Shown here: positions 22,318-31,621 of the stretch, one piece after another | Position numbering within the stretch: position 1 is the stretch's first letter | Layout of the letters: every line of letters starts with the position of its first letter | Assembly (NCBI GenBank): GCA_037176845.1 | Contig: JAYKXP010000256.1 | Location: 1-44,795, forward strand | Length of the DNA: 44,795 nucleotides | Origin: Paramarasmius palmivorus | Lineage: Eukaryota; Basidiomycota; Agaricomycetes; Agaricales; Marasmiaceae | Direction of reading: 5' to 3' | Translations under genes and position numbers: made by a program | Notes under the pieces: generated by a model | Databases searched by the model: none | The model's input: the letters and a program-made list of their open reading frames with translations, nothing else | What the model was told of the DNA's origin: nothing

Positions 22318-22930
22318 TATGAATCAATTCCATACAAGGACTCCACGCCATTCGACTGCACAAATCTCACCGCCAATCCATCGTGCTCACTGCTGCAGCT
22401 TCAAGAAATCCAAATCCAACTCAGATATAGCTGGTTGATCAAACTGGAGATACGCCGATTGAAGTCGGTGCTTTCTCGCAGTATCCCTACGAAACTGTAG
22501 CATCTCGAACGCACCTCGTCCGATAATCGGGGAGTTCTACCCGGAGATCTTGCAATTTTGGGGCTACCGAGCCACCGGCCCACTCTTGCAGAAAGCGATT
22601 CGTTACAGCATCCTTATTTACTCGCTGCATTTTCAATATTTAATTTGACAAGATTCGGCGTCTTGTGCAAAATGGAGAGTAGATCGTAGTCATCGGGACA
22701 CTATTACGATATATATCGACGACTAGAGCCCGTACTCGTTGGAACATTTCTCCATCTGTGGCCAAGATGATATCCGGTTGAATAGGATCGGGAATCCAAT
22801 GCAGTGAACTGGCTCTGAGAGTACGCGTCAGCAAGCCAGAATATGTCGGAAAGAACTTCTGGTTTGCTTCTGGTGGTAGAGAATTGATGTGAGGCGCACT
22901 CAAAAGCGACTCAGCGGTGCTTGAGACCAC
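22318..22930 (-). pseudogene. F-box/LRR relic related to the gene at 27128-28651
   Basis: From 22930 the minus strand reads ESLLSAPHINSLPPEANQKF, a damaged F-box start. It then gives VRALVVDIYRNSVPMTT, then LHKTPNLVKLNIENAASK and a stop (compare LHKIPNLVALDVANAVTKAP in the intact gene). Further on, the bases coding VTNRFLRELGGG, PKLKDLRVELP and the tail DLDCLKDLQRQGLAVRVMQS..GVEILGYGIES are still recognisable at the DNA level down to about 22318, but with frameshifts and stops. Most of the F-box second helix and the middle LRR part are gone. Confidence 0.7.
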
Positions 22931-22974
22931 TCAAAATCAAAAAACAGTGAAAAAAGACACATCTTCGCCGACGT

Positions 22975-23075
22975 ACACAGCGCTTCGAAGTAATGAAGCA
23001 ATGGTGCTGGCTCGAGCTCAAGAAGGATTCCCAAGTCACACTGTGTCTCGCAACATTCCCATCAGGTGATTAACA
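22975..23075 (-). promoter_or_regulatory. Conserved upstream module of the F-box relic at 22318-22930
   Basis: Forward strand: GCAATGGTGCTGGCTCGAGCTCAAGAAGGATTCCCAAGTCACACTGTGTC, CCCATCAGGTGATTAACACGTGC. It has the same order as upstream of 28651 (GCGATGGTCGTGGTTCGAGTTCAAG.., GTCAC, CATCAGATGA). A GTGTACGTC donor-like site for the leader intron lies near 22970-22978 on the minus strand. Confidence 0.45.
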
Positions 23076-25271
23076 CGTGCGTTGCATCCGGAGTTCTCGC
23101 TCTGTTTCTGGTTTCCGTTATCAGGTTATTGCAACACGGGTATGAGGTCGATTCTTGATGTTACTTTTAGCCTACGCCTTCAGTGTCCATCGGAAGAGGA
23201 TAAAGCGTATCATTCTGTCATTGCGCCCCTTATTACAGGACGGGCGTATCTAGGGATCATTAAGTTCGTGAAGGAAACCAGTTTTCCGGTTCGGGATAGA
23301 AGCTTTGATAGCACTTAACCGTCAGAAGCGCGAAGAAAAGGCTTCATTCATCTCGTAAAGCACATCAGTCTTCTATTTTGATACCTGTCCTTCACGCTGA
23401 GGCACTGTCCTGGATTTTGTGGTCAGCCTTGGTTAGAAAGAAGACGAAGAGGTCATAGAGTGCTCACTGTACTCATATCTCCACCTATCAAAAGCAAACG
23501 ACCATAACCTGAAGGATCCGAACAACGAAGGAAGGATACGTTGATGATCGAGCCTCCACGTTGCATCCACGAGGCATACCTAGATGAAAAGGCATGCGTC
23601 AAGGAATGAATGAAAGATAAACAGGGGGCAGATCAGTCTTCTACAGCAAGTGCGATTGACAGTTTCGGAACCAGAGAATGACTGTTGACGAGGATGTTCG
23701 GTGGGGATGAATGCCAAATGTCTTCGCGTGAACGTAGAGAGGAGGGAATGAACCCAAGATGGAAGATGGAAAGTTCTCGCCCGCGTGTTGCTCCTTCACA
23801 TGAGTGATACCTATCTCTTCGACTCGTCACTGGCCAGAATATATCAGAAAGAGGGGGCGTGATTGGAGATGTAGCGTAGATGATTACCGGGAAGTGGGTC
23901 GAGGGCTGTGAAGGGGTAGTATGGACCATCCGCTCTGCCGGTATTCATCATCTGTAGCTCGTAGTCGAGATAGGGAAGAAATGACATCGTTGCTCTGTCA
24001 GAACCTATCAGCACCGCGACAGAAGAGAAGGAGAACCGACAACGTACCTATAACAGCCCTTATCAATGACGATCCCTCGCATCCCCTACATTTATCAACC
24101 GTTTACCACCTGAACTTCGGTATACTCTTTGTAGCAAAACGTTGAGATTGTTGGAAAGACAGCGGTGTAGCCAGAGCTCGTGCATCCGTCGGGGAGCGAG
24201 GAAAGTGGGTATGAAGCGATGCAGGAGGATCGATGATGCGTAGTCGGAACACACGCTCGGGGTTTGTAATCCAGAAGAGTGTGTTTGAGTAGCGTGGGTG
24301 ATGGAGAGGATGGTGAAGGTGAATGCAAAGGAGATGATAGATGGTCAAACACGACAAGACGGTGGTTGCAGTTGGGCAGTTGTGGGTTCAGGGTCCCCTA
24401 TACACCATTCTTGACCAAACCGGAAAGTGAGGCCTGAAGGCCTGAAGGCCTGAAGACTTGTGGAGGGAAATAGAGAGTCTGTAGTTATCTAAGCCATCAG
24501 TATACAGAAAAGTGTCTAGTTGCACGGGGCGTACGACAGAGTTCCGTTGGTTATACGTCTCTGGCGTCCTCGTGTAACTTGGAGAGGGCGTTGGCTGGAT
24601 ATCCGGGCTTTTAGATGGCTGAATTTTGAAGGCAGGGTATTGCTGTGACAAGAGAAAGGATCGGTAAGCCGTTTAAGCTCTGTTGGAGCAGAGGATGAGA
24701 GGATGAAGAACGAGATCCATGTCGTTGAAGAAAAGAACGCGGCATCCGCCACGTGGCGGTTGAGGTTTGATGTGATGTCATCGCTTTGAATTAGGCACTG
24801 GACTCGGAATTGGCTGAACTTACAAGAGGACGTAAAAAGCAAAAAGACTCACCCCGGGGATCTTCCTCTGCCCCATCTTTACTTCTCTCCCTTGTTTACT
24901 ACTTGCGTCGTCATCTCTATTACTCCTGATTTCCACCGTTGTATTTGTACTCAAGCCTATGCCGCTGTAGCGAGCATCGGACTCGACACGGTTGCCACCA
25001 GACTTATCGCTTGAACGCTGCACACCTTTGATGACATCCTCTCTGACAACCACGAAACTGCCAGATTTGACTATGTCTCATGCGAAGGAACAGCCATTCC
25101 CTTCCAGGGCGTAGGCGTTAGCATTGATGGGGTACTCCACAAAGAGGTTAAAAAAGGATAGTGTCGTGAAGCAGGGTGACGAGATGGTTGGTCTCGCTTG
25201 AACATCCATATTTGGCTGGTATTGTTGCCATTTTCAATGTGTCGCTGCACTGCAAGACGACTGAGAATGGA
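23076..25271. other. Gene-poor stretch with one partial orphan-repeat copy
   Basis: No convincing gene. Around 24715-24800 the orphan repeat appears in weak form (GTCGTTGAAGAAAAG, ATCCGCCACGTGGCGG, TGATGTGATGTCATC, GAATTAGGCACTGG). At 24431-24454 there are three exact tandem copies of GGCCTGAA. Open frames at 23082-23318 (plus) and 23633-24352 (minus) show nothing recognisable. Confidence 0.4.
24431..24454. repeat. Short tandem repeat (GGCCTGAA)x3
   Basis: Three exact 8-bp copies in direct succession. The function, if any, is unknown. Confidence 0.85.
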
Positions 25272-27127
25272 CTATTTAGATACGAATATATGAGAAATAC
25301 TAGTTGATAGTCGTTCGAGATCGATTATGCGTACCGTAGAGGTGGCATTCTGGGAATCATCGGTGTAATAGGAAACTAAGCTAATTGTGAGCTCGATAGT
25401 TGTATCCTCACACATTCGTGTACCGTACCTTTTATGAACGGTTTGACCCCCAAAAGACCGATTCACAGATCCGTTAACGTCGTTTTCCGTAGGGCTGCTG
25501 GAGTCAACCTGGTTTCCGGCAGTGCCATTAGATGCGCAACCATTGGCGGTGTAGTGATCCTCGTCGTTGTACATGTGCATGCTGCGGGACTAGAGAGATG
25601 ATGGAGGTCAATGATGAGAGTTGGAGCTTTATATGAGCAAAGGTCGTCAAAAACACACGCTGTCACCAGAAAATGTATTGGCCGCGTCAACGTTCGATAA
25701 TCACATCAGTACGACCCGTCCTTGTTTAGTATAGCATATGCTCTAGGACTGGTGTTGATGTTCGTTGGTTGTTTTCGCGAGGTAATGACAGTAAGAGTGT
25801 TGATCGTCATGATATGAAGTGAATATGGGTAGATAAGGATCTTGCTAAATCGACCCTAAATCCAACTTCAGCATGTGAAGATTTCCGACGCGTCTTGACT
25901 AGAACTGAAACGATAATGGTAGTTCTCAGAGCGATCGACTCGCGTATTGGGTATTACGAAACATCGCCCATTCGATGACAAGAGCAAGCATCATCGTTTT
26001 TCGTACTGAAACAATAACCATACGGTAATCACCTCACTTAACGACCCTGAATCCAAAACAGCTAGTAGACTTGCCTGGAGATCCATTTCTGTTCAAAGTA
26101 AGGGATATATAAGTACCTCGGTGAACGATATTCCTCTGTGTTCGTCAGCGAATACCCTCGGAAAGCGTTACATTGAGGTTGCACCTTAAAATGTGATAAA
26201 GCTGATGTGGATCGATGGTAGATCTTCATCTGCCTGTGAGGAGACAGCATCGAACGACTCCACGAGGGTGATACGTCCTAGGAGCATCCACCATATCACG
26301 AAGAGATTAAGACAATAATTCTTCGCGTGGGCAATGGTAGACATATAGGCTAGGGATAAGGGAGCCGTGTAGTCTTCCAGCACAGTCAAATCTTGTAAAG
26401 AGTCGATAAGCAGTCCATATAGCCCCAAGAAAGGCAGAGATCACCATTCAAGTCGGGAGTACCATGGCGTTCCCCACCGGGAAAGGCGCGGTTTATAGAC
26501 GAGGAGCTTGGATATGCGACGACATCCTCATCGGTGGCGTGTGTCTTAGGTTTGATAATATTGCGTGAGTACATGTATCCTTGCATCGGCTCGAGTTATG
26601 TAGACTCGGAGCGGATTCTGTCATTTCCAGGCCATTAGCACCCCCTGAGCGACCGATAAGATAAGATACGCACTGTTGAGGCAAGACGATCATTCTATCT
26701 GCTCTCCGTTCTTCGTTTCTTGTTGTTCCATCCGGTAGTACTCTCAGCGTAATTGATGAACAGGATGCTTAAAGAGTAGCAGTAGGTGAAGACGCGGGAT
26801 GGTGTCGATGAAAATGGAGGTTATATCATCGCCTATGCAAGGTAGCATTGTGTTCAGGAAAGCGTGCGCAACCTCAGCCTGTGTCTCTCCTCATGGAATC
26901 GTGGTGAGACGAGAAAGAGGAACGTGGTCCTCGCTGAAATGAAAAAGCAGCTTCTGGGTGTGATGTCAATACCGTCACTGATCACCGGAAGCTTGGGCCA
27001 GAGAACCGCTTTGAGCGTCGATAACGCAATGTATATGCACTGAACTATTCTATACTACAATCACTGCCCTGGGCTCCAAATGAGCTTATCGAATAATAGT
27101 CGAACGCGAGAATCCACCTGCCTTAAC
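25272..27127. other. No confident gene; possible decayed minus-strand gene
   Basis: Minus-strand frames at 26186-26428 (LLIDSLQDLTVLEDYTAPLS; LNLFVIWWMLLGRI) and 25272-25580 (CEDTTIELTISLVSYYTDDS) look partly protein-like, but I could not join them into one gene and recognise no family. The rest is featureless. Confidence 0.3.
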
Positions 27128-28651
27128 TTATGACTCTATTCCATACCCAAGTATCTCCACGCCTTTCGATTGCATGACTCTAACAGCCAATCCCTGGCGC
27201 TGCAGATCTTTCAAACAGTCCAAGTCAAAATCAGGCAAAGTTGAGTGCTTAAACTCGAGATACGCTGAGCGAAGTCGCTGTTTTCTCGAAGCGTCCCTTC
27301 TGAGGCTCAGCATCTCCTCGAAAACGCCGCTGTCTATCCGGTACTCGGGGAGCTCAACCCGAAGATCTTTCAACTTCGGCACAAGCTCTCCGCCGCCCAA
27401 CTCCCGCAGGAAGCGATTCGTGACAACCCGCTTCGCTTCCAAAGGTGCCTTAGTGACGGCATTGGCAACATCCAGCGCAACAAGGTTTGGTATCTTGTGC
27501 AGAATCGAAATCAGATCGCGATCTTCGAGCGGAAAGTATTCGAGGTGGAAGGTGTCGATGTTTGGGCATCGTCCGACGAAGGAGATGAATCCAGGTGTGA
27601 AAATGCTGAAGGTTTCTCGAAATGAGTCGTCGTCATCCTGGGACCATGTATCAGGATAGGACATTCGAAATGACAACGAAGTCAAACTGGGCAACACCAA
27701 TACATCCAGGAAGTCGACGAGGCGCTCGAAATATCCTAGTGTCTCGAAGAGGATTTCCAAGGACCGCAAGTGGTTCAATGACAAAGATGAGACACCTGAA
27801 GGGATACGCATTTCATCGAATTCGTTCCACAGAGTAATCTCTGCAGACTCTAGCGCAGCACATTTGGCAAGAGTTTCCGCTAGATTGCACAGTTTATCGT
27901 CTCCAAGGATGATATGTGTGATCTGAGAGTAGGGGAAGCGTTCTTCACGAGGACGTTCTCCCATATGAAAGACGTCAATGTGAAGACTGCGTAGAAGAGT
28001 CTGCTTGGAGAGGACTTCTATAAAATCGTAGGGATAATCGTCGTTGAGTAAACTCATGCTGAAATGAGTGAGGTTGGTGAGGTGAGGTTGGAGATAGAAT
28101 AGGAATTCGTCTGCGTATGGGTCTGTGTTGCCTTCGGCGTGTAATGACAGTTCGCGGATCCGATGGCCGTTGTCACGGATCATATCGATGAACCCCAACG
28201 CAATAGAGATATCTTCGTAGAAGGGATCGGATCGGTCGGGTCCATATGGAAGTTCGCGAAGTTTGAGAATGAAACCAAAGGCATCATCGTACTCGACGCC
28301 AATGAATGCAATCGTAATGGATAGTGGATGTGATTTAGCGCGTTCCAGATGTTTCTCCGCTTGTACCAGGGAGTTTTCGTGGTATGTGCGTGCCTCTATT
28401 TCGACATGGATTGAAGACCAGAGAGCGGGCGTAGCGAGCGACACATTTCTCCACTTGCGACAAACACTGCCCAAATGAGACCCGGTTGAATGAGGGCGAT
28501 CTGAGTCGTCTGGATAGAATTGGCACTGTGAAGGCAAGTTTTTGATGTTGCGGATCTCCACAAATAGGAAGATGTTGGAAAGGATCTCGGGTGGTAGAGC
28601 GTCAATGTGTGGTTCGCATGGAAGCGACTCTACAAACAGTATCTCGCGCAT
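27128..28651 (-). CDS. F-box protein with degenerate LRR C-terminal half (507 aa)
   Basis: Single exon from ATG 28651. F-box at about residues 15-82: IDALPPEILSNIFLFVEI, HSTGSHLG, SVCRKWRNVSLATPALWSSI. Then AEKHLERAKSHPLSITIAF, DNGHRIRELSLHAEG, LRR-like segments, LHKIPNLVALDVAN, VPKLKDLRVELPE and the tail DLQRQGLAVRVMQS..ILGYGIES. No disruption is visible. A 5'-leader intron is likely: CAAG|GTATGT near 28715 and an acceptor just before the ATG. The shared promoter module sits at about 28735-28815. It is the closest intact relative of the relic at 22318-22930 and has the same domain order as the gene at 7811-9382. SCF substrate receptor by family; target unknown. Confidence 0.88.
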   Translation of the reverse strand: MREILFVESLPCEPHIDALPPEILSNIFLFVEIRNIKNLPSQCQFYPDDSDRPHSTGSHLGSVCRKWRNVSLATPALWSSIHVEIEARTYHENSLVQAEKHLERAKSHPLSITIAFIGVEYDDAFGFILKLRELPYGPDRSDPFYEDISIALGFIDMIRDNGHRIRELSLHAEGNTDPYADEFLFYLQPHLTNLTHFSMSLLNDDYPYDFIEVLSKQTLLRSLHIDVFHMGERPREERFPYSQITHIILGDDKLCNLAETLAKCAALESAEITLWNEFDEMRIPSGVSSLSLNHLRSLEILFETLGYFERLVDFLDVLVLPSLTSLSFRMSYPDTWSQDDDDSFRETFSIFTPGFISFVGRCPNIDTFHLEYFPLEDRDLISILHKIPNLVALDVANAVTKAPLEAKRVVTNRFLRELGGGELVPKLKDLRVELPEYRIDSGVFEEMLSLRRDASRKQRLRSAYLEFKHSTLPDFDLDCLKDLQRQGLAVRVMQSKGVEILGYGIES

Positions 28652-28729
28652 TAGCTAGGGAAGACATCTGTTGAGATCATTACTGTATACATCAGGAATG
28701 AAAATGAACATACCTTGACGGTCGTGACT

Positions 28730-28830
28730 GACGTTCCAAGGCGATGGTCGTGGTTCGAGTTCAAGCTGAGAGATCCCGATGTCACAGTGACACAGTGACA
28801 CTCATGTCATCAGATGACTTTCAGGTGGCT
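28730..28830 (-). promoter_or_regulatory. Conserved upstream module of the F-box gene at 27128-28651
   Basis: Forward strand: GGCGATGGTCGTGGTTCGAGTTCAAG, then GATGTCACAGTGACACAGTGACACTC and ATGTCATCAGATGAC. The GTGACA repeats and the TCATCAGATGA dyad are clearest here. GGCGCC is not evident in this copy. Confidence 0.5.
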
Positions 28831-28977
28831 TTCTACATAGTTCTCGGTAATGATGCATGTGATAGGACCGCTACGGCGATTTAGATATGGTGAATAGTGT
28901 TTCAATACAGTATAGCGTTTCTCCAGAATCACTTTACTTCTTCTATTCACGAAAACATAACAATTGGGAAGGACTAT

Positions 28978-29283
28978 CTATGTATCTACCAAGCAATTCC
29001 ATGCCCTTCTTTCTGTCCCAAATGTTTGCAACCAAAATTCGCAGCCCATACACCAAAGAATGGGTGTTGAAACCAACACGTCTCTCCAACGACGACACAC
29101 AGATGCTAGTTGATGCAACTGAGTGCTCTTTGGAACCGAATCGGTCACGTAGAACCGACTATGGTGGTTGTAGACCGTGTGTTCGGAGAACGTAGCCAAC
29201 GCAAAGATGTCGGAAAGGACTTCTGGGGGTACAGTCTGGATTGGAGGATTTGAACGTGTAACGAGCGGCAGATGCTCGCTCAT
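28978..29283 (-). pseudogene. N-terminal F-box fragment (101 codons)
   Basis: From ATG 29283 (MSEHLPLV) the frame gives IQTVPPEVLSDIFALATFSE, LHQLASVCRRWRDVLVSTPI and LW, then leaves the family pattern and stops at 28978. Only the F-box is left; the roughly 400-residue LRR part is missing, and the next intact gene lies about 330 bp further left. A leader intron with GTGTACGTG donor and TTAG acceptor precedes the ATG, and the upstream module is well kept (29370-29455). It may still be transcribed and give a free F-box peptide, but I class it as a truncated copy. Confidence 0.7.
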
Positions 29284-29364
29284 GGCCGTCCTACTAAGAG
29301 TTAGTGGGTTTTTCATTGGGCATAGAAACGGTCACGTACACCTTTTTTTTAGTACTTCTCGTCT

Positions 29365-29460
29365 CTTCGCTTGGACGATGATGGTTGTGGTTCAAGATGG
29401 AGTGTCACACCTGTCACCTTTCATTTTTTCATCAGATGACCACGCATTAGGCGCCGAGTT
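29365..29460 (-). promoter_or_regulatory. Conserved upstream module of the F-box fragment
   Basis: The best preserved copy. Forward strand: GACGATGATGGTTGTGGTTCAAGATG, GAGTGTCACACCTGTCACC, TTTTTTCATCAGATGACCACGCATTAGGCGCC. Box, paired GTCAC, dyad TCATCAGATGA and GGCGCC follow in fixed order over about 90 bp. Confidence 0.55.
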
Positions 29461-29765
29461 TAACGCACGCTTTGACCCTTTCGATGCTTGCGCACGGCGC
29501 TTGTCCAAGTTGTCGTTGAGTACGGGAATGTGGTTAAGAGAAGGAATATCATTGTCGAGCTCCAAGAACCTAAAATAGACAGATAATTGACAACAACGGT
29601 GGGGATGGCAGTTACAGACGAGAGCAAGACGAGAGTCGTCTGTCTGATAATATTCGTATCGCAGTAGGGCAGTCACCATATCTGGAGAACTATAGTTTAC
29701 AAAAAATTGTTGATAAGTATTTGCCCTTCGACATAGGTAAGCAAAGAATAACAAGACACAAATGA

Positions 29766-31106
29766 CTAAGATTGAGTGCTATACCCAAGTAACTCCACTT
29801 CCTCGTTACCTGGAGACGAACACACAACTCTAACTGCCGGCCCTTCAACCTGTAGCCTCTCCCGTAAACAGATGTCCAACTCCGGTACCGTGTCATCCTT
29901 GATCTTCACATACGCAGACTCAAGTCCGCAATTTTTCCTCCGCTGAAGCATCTCCCCAAATACGAGCCAATCAAAGCGTTCCCTAGGAGTCTCGAAGCGG
30001 AGATCCCTCAGCTTTGGAACTAAATCCCCACCAAACTCTGACCAAAATTCCTTTGTAACGACGCAATGTTGTTTTTCAAGAGCTGGCGTCTCCTCGTGTA
30101 CAAGTTCCAATGTGATAAGATACGGCATCTTTCGGAGGAACGAGATTACATCGCTGTCCTTGAGGTACATTGACTGTAGCCGAAGGTTTTCGAGGTTGGG
30201 AGATCGCCCGACGAATGAGTTGAATGCGAGTATTAACTTCGCAAGAGCATCTGCAAATGAATCCTCGCAATGCTTCGAGTCGGAGCTACAAGCCAGGTGG
30301 TCGTGATAGAGGCACCGTTCGTCAAGCGACAATGTGGTCAAAGATGGACAGCTGAGCCGATCGAAGAGTCTTGTATAACGGTCAAAATTTTTGTGGAGGT
30401 AGTCGACAGTAAACGTAACGCGTAATGTACAGGGATCAGGAAGTGGGATATCCTTGCGCAGGTCTCCATACCTGCTAACGTCAATCAGATGAACGTCTGC
30501 CGACATTAAGTATGGAAGTTCGCATAGGATTGCATAAAAGCACGAGGTAGTGAGCTGTCCAGTAGTGATGTGAGTCAAATGGGTGTTTGGAATGTATGGT
30601 CTGCTGTTTGTTGTTTCAACTCTGCGTAAGAGCGGCAATCCAGATCCAGAGAACGCATAGCCAATGTAATCAGGAAAGCTGTTGTGCCCCCCAGTTTTCA
30701 AGTTGATGATGAGTTCTTCAAGATTCGTGAGGCGATGTCGGATGTGAGGGATCGAATAATACGCGAATGAGTATGTGTCGGTCTCTTCCGGAAAGAGGGA
30801 AAGAGAGCGAATGTGGCTGCCGTTATTGAGAACCATTTGGAGGAGGCTCCACGCGAGGGGTTTATCAGAAACGTTACGCCAGGTGTGACACACTCGACCC
30901 AAGTTCGAGCCGAGGGAATATGACAGAGGATTGTAAAATACCGAGGGACTACTATGAAATTCCCCTTTAGCCGCAGGCCAAAAAGGGGGTTCAGTTTGCT
31001 TTGAAGGAGGTACCAAAGCAAGTGTTTTGGAAAGGAGTTCTGGGGGTAGAGCTTGGATTGGGGAGAAGGTGTTCGAACACGGCTCTTCCACGGGGATCTG
31101 GCTCAT
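29766..31106 (-). CDS. F-box protein with internal in-frame deletion (446 aa)
   Basis: The start is placed at 31106 (MSQIPVEEP). The frame stays open upstream to 31259, but a GTATGT donor near 31195 and a CTTTAG acceptor near 31130 suggest that this is leader sequence with an intron. The F-box is IQALPPELLSKTLALVPP..SNLGRVCHTWRNVS. It then jumps to KPLAWSLLQMVLNNGSHIRS. In full-length relatives about 85 residues (LWSS..HLERAKSHPLSI..) stand between those points, so the third F-box helix and the next block are lost without breaking the frame. The LRR-like part continues: CPSLTTLSLDE, SPNLENLRLQS, LVPKLRDLRFE, and the tail LQVEGPAVRVVCSS..ELLGYSTQS. Possibly functional with altered Skp1 binding, or an early decay step. 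Confidence 0.8.
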   Translation of the reverse strand: MSQIPVEEPCSNTFSPIQALPPELLSKTLALVPPSKQTEPPFWPAAKGEFHSSPSVFYNPLSYSLGSNLGRVCHTWRNVSDKPLAWSLLQMVLNNGSHIRSLSLFPEETDTYSFAYYSIPHIRHRLTNLEELIINLKTGGHNSFPDYIGYAFSGSGLPLLRRVETTNSRPYIPNTHLTHITTGQLTTSCFYAILCELPYLMSADVHLIDVSRYGDLRKDIPLPDPCTLRVTFTVDYLHKNFDRYTRLFDRLSCPSLTTLSLDERCLYHDHLACSSDSKHCEDSFADALAKLILAFNSFVGRSPNLENLRLQSMYLKDSDVISFLRKMPYLITLELVHEETPALEKQHCVVTKEFWSEFGGDLVPKLRDLRFETPRERFDWLVFGEMLQRRKNCGLESAYVKIKDDTVPELDICLRERLQVEGPAVRVVCSSPGNEEVELLGYSTQS

Positions 31107-31199
31107 AAGTGAGCAATCGACGACTAAAGCCGCAAGGTGCAATGCGTCAGCTTTCACTCTTCCTCCTCGAACTAAAAGACAAGCGAATACATACCTTTT

Positions 31200-31285
31200 T
31201 GTCTGGTGTGGAGGTTGCGATTCAAGAAGCAATGTCACACTTGTCACTTTGTGATTCAATCACACATTAGATGCCGCTGGACGGT
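31200..31285 (-). promoter_or_regulatory. Conserved upstream module of the F-box gene at 29766-31106
   Basis: Forward strand: GTGTGGAGGTTGCGATTCAAGAAGCAATGTCACACTTGTCACTTTG, then ATCACACATTAGATGCCGC. The paired GTCAC is kept; the dyad and GGCGCC have drifted. Confidence 0.4.
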
Positions 31286-31503
31286 AGGCGCCTGGTGCCC
31301 ATCAGATTACTATCGAAGCAGTCGATTGAATCGTTCGTCGTGTACTTTTCACTTGCATCAGACTGGGATAGATACTGCATCACCTTAACTCGAACCCGTA
31401 GCCTGATCCAAACAGCAAATGTGAAAGCATAGTGTGGATTCAGATGTGCCATCGAAGTAATGATATCAAGGGACATTTCTATACTCTCAAGACACGGATA
31501 AAT

Positions 31504-31596
31504 TCCCTGGTAGTATAACAGTTAGTACTTGCGGCTATTGTGCCCATAGTGTCGTCCAGTTTGCGCGATATCTGGGTTCGACTCCCAGCCAGGGAG
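31504..31596 (+). tRNA. tRNA-like gene with probable intron; isotype unresolved
   Basis: 93 nt. Acceptor arms TCCCTGG / CCAGGGA pair fully and are followed by G73. The T arm is CTGGG-TTCGACT-CCCAG, including a canonical B box (GGTTCGACTCC). The D arm is GTAT..GTAC. A T6 run at 31616-31621 is a Pol III stop. If the intron follows position 37, exon 1 ends at 31540, a 21-nt intron spans 31541-31561, and the spliced RNA is 72 nt. The stem 27-31/39-43 then pairs except for a G31-G39 clash, and the anticodon would be ATT, which is not a normal eukaryotic anticodon. The body resembles tRNA-Asp/Glu. So either the intron ends differ from this model or the anticodon arm has decayed. Confidence 0.6.
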
Positions 31597-31621
31597 TGAC
31601 TCCAACATATCGTCATTTTTT

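Noticed and set aside
22640..22930. Frame at 22640-22930 as an intact short F-box protein
   Set aside because: The F-box motif is damaged after LPPE, and family C-terminal sequence continues beyond the stop in shifted frames, so it is a relic.
31106..31259. N-terminal 51-residue extension of the F-box gene at 29766
   Set aside because: Contains the conserved upstream leader and a GTATGT..TTTAG intron. Other family members start just before the F-box.
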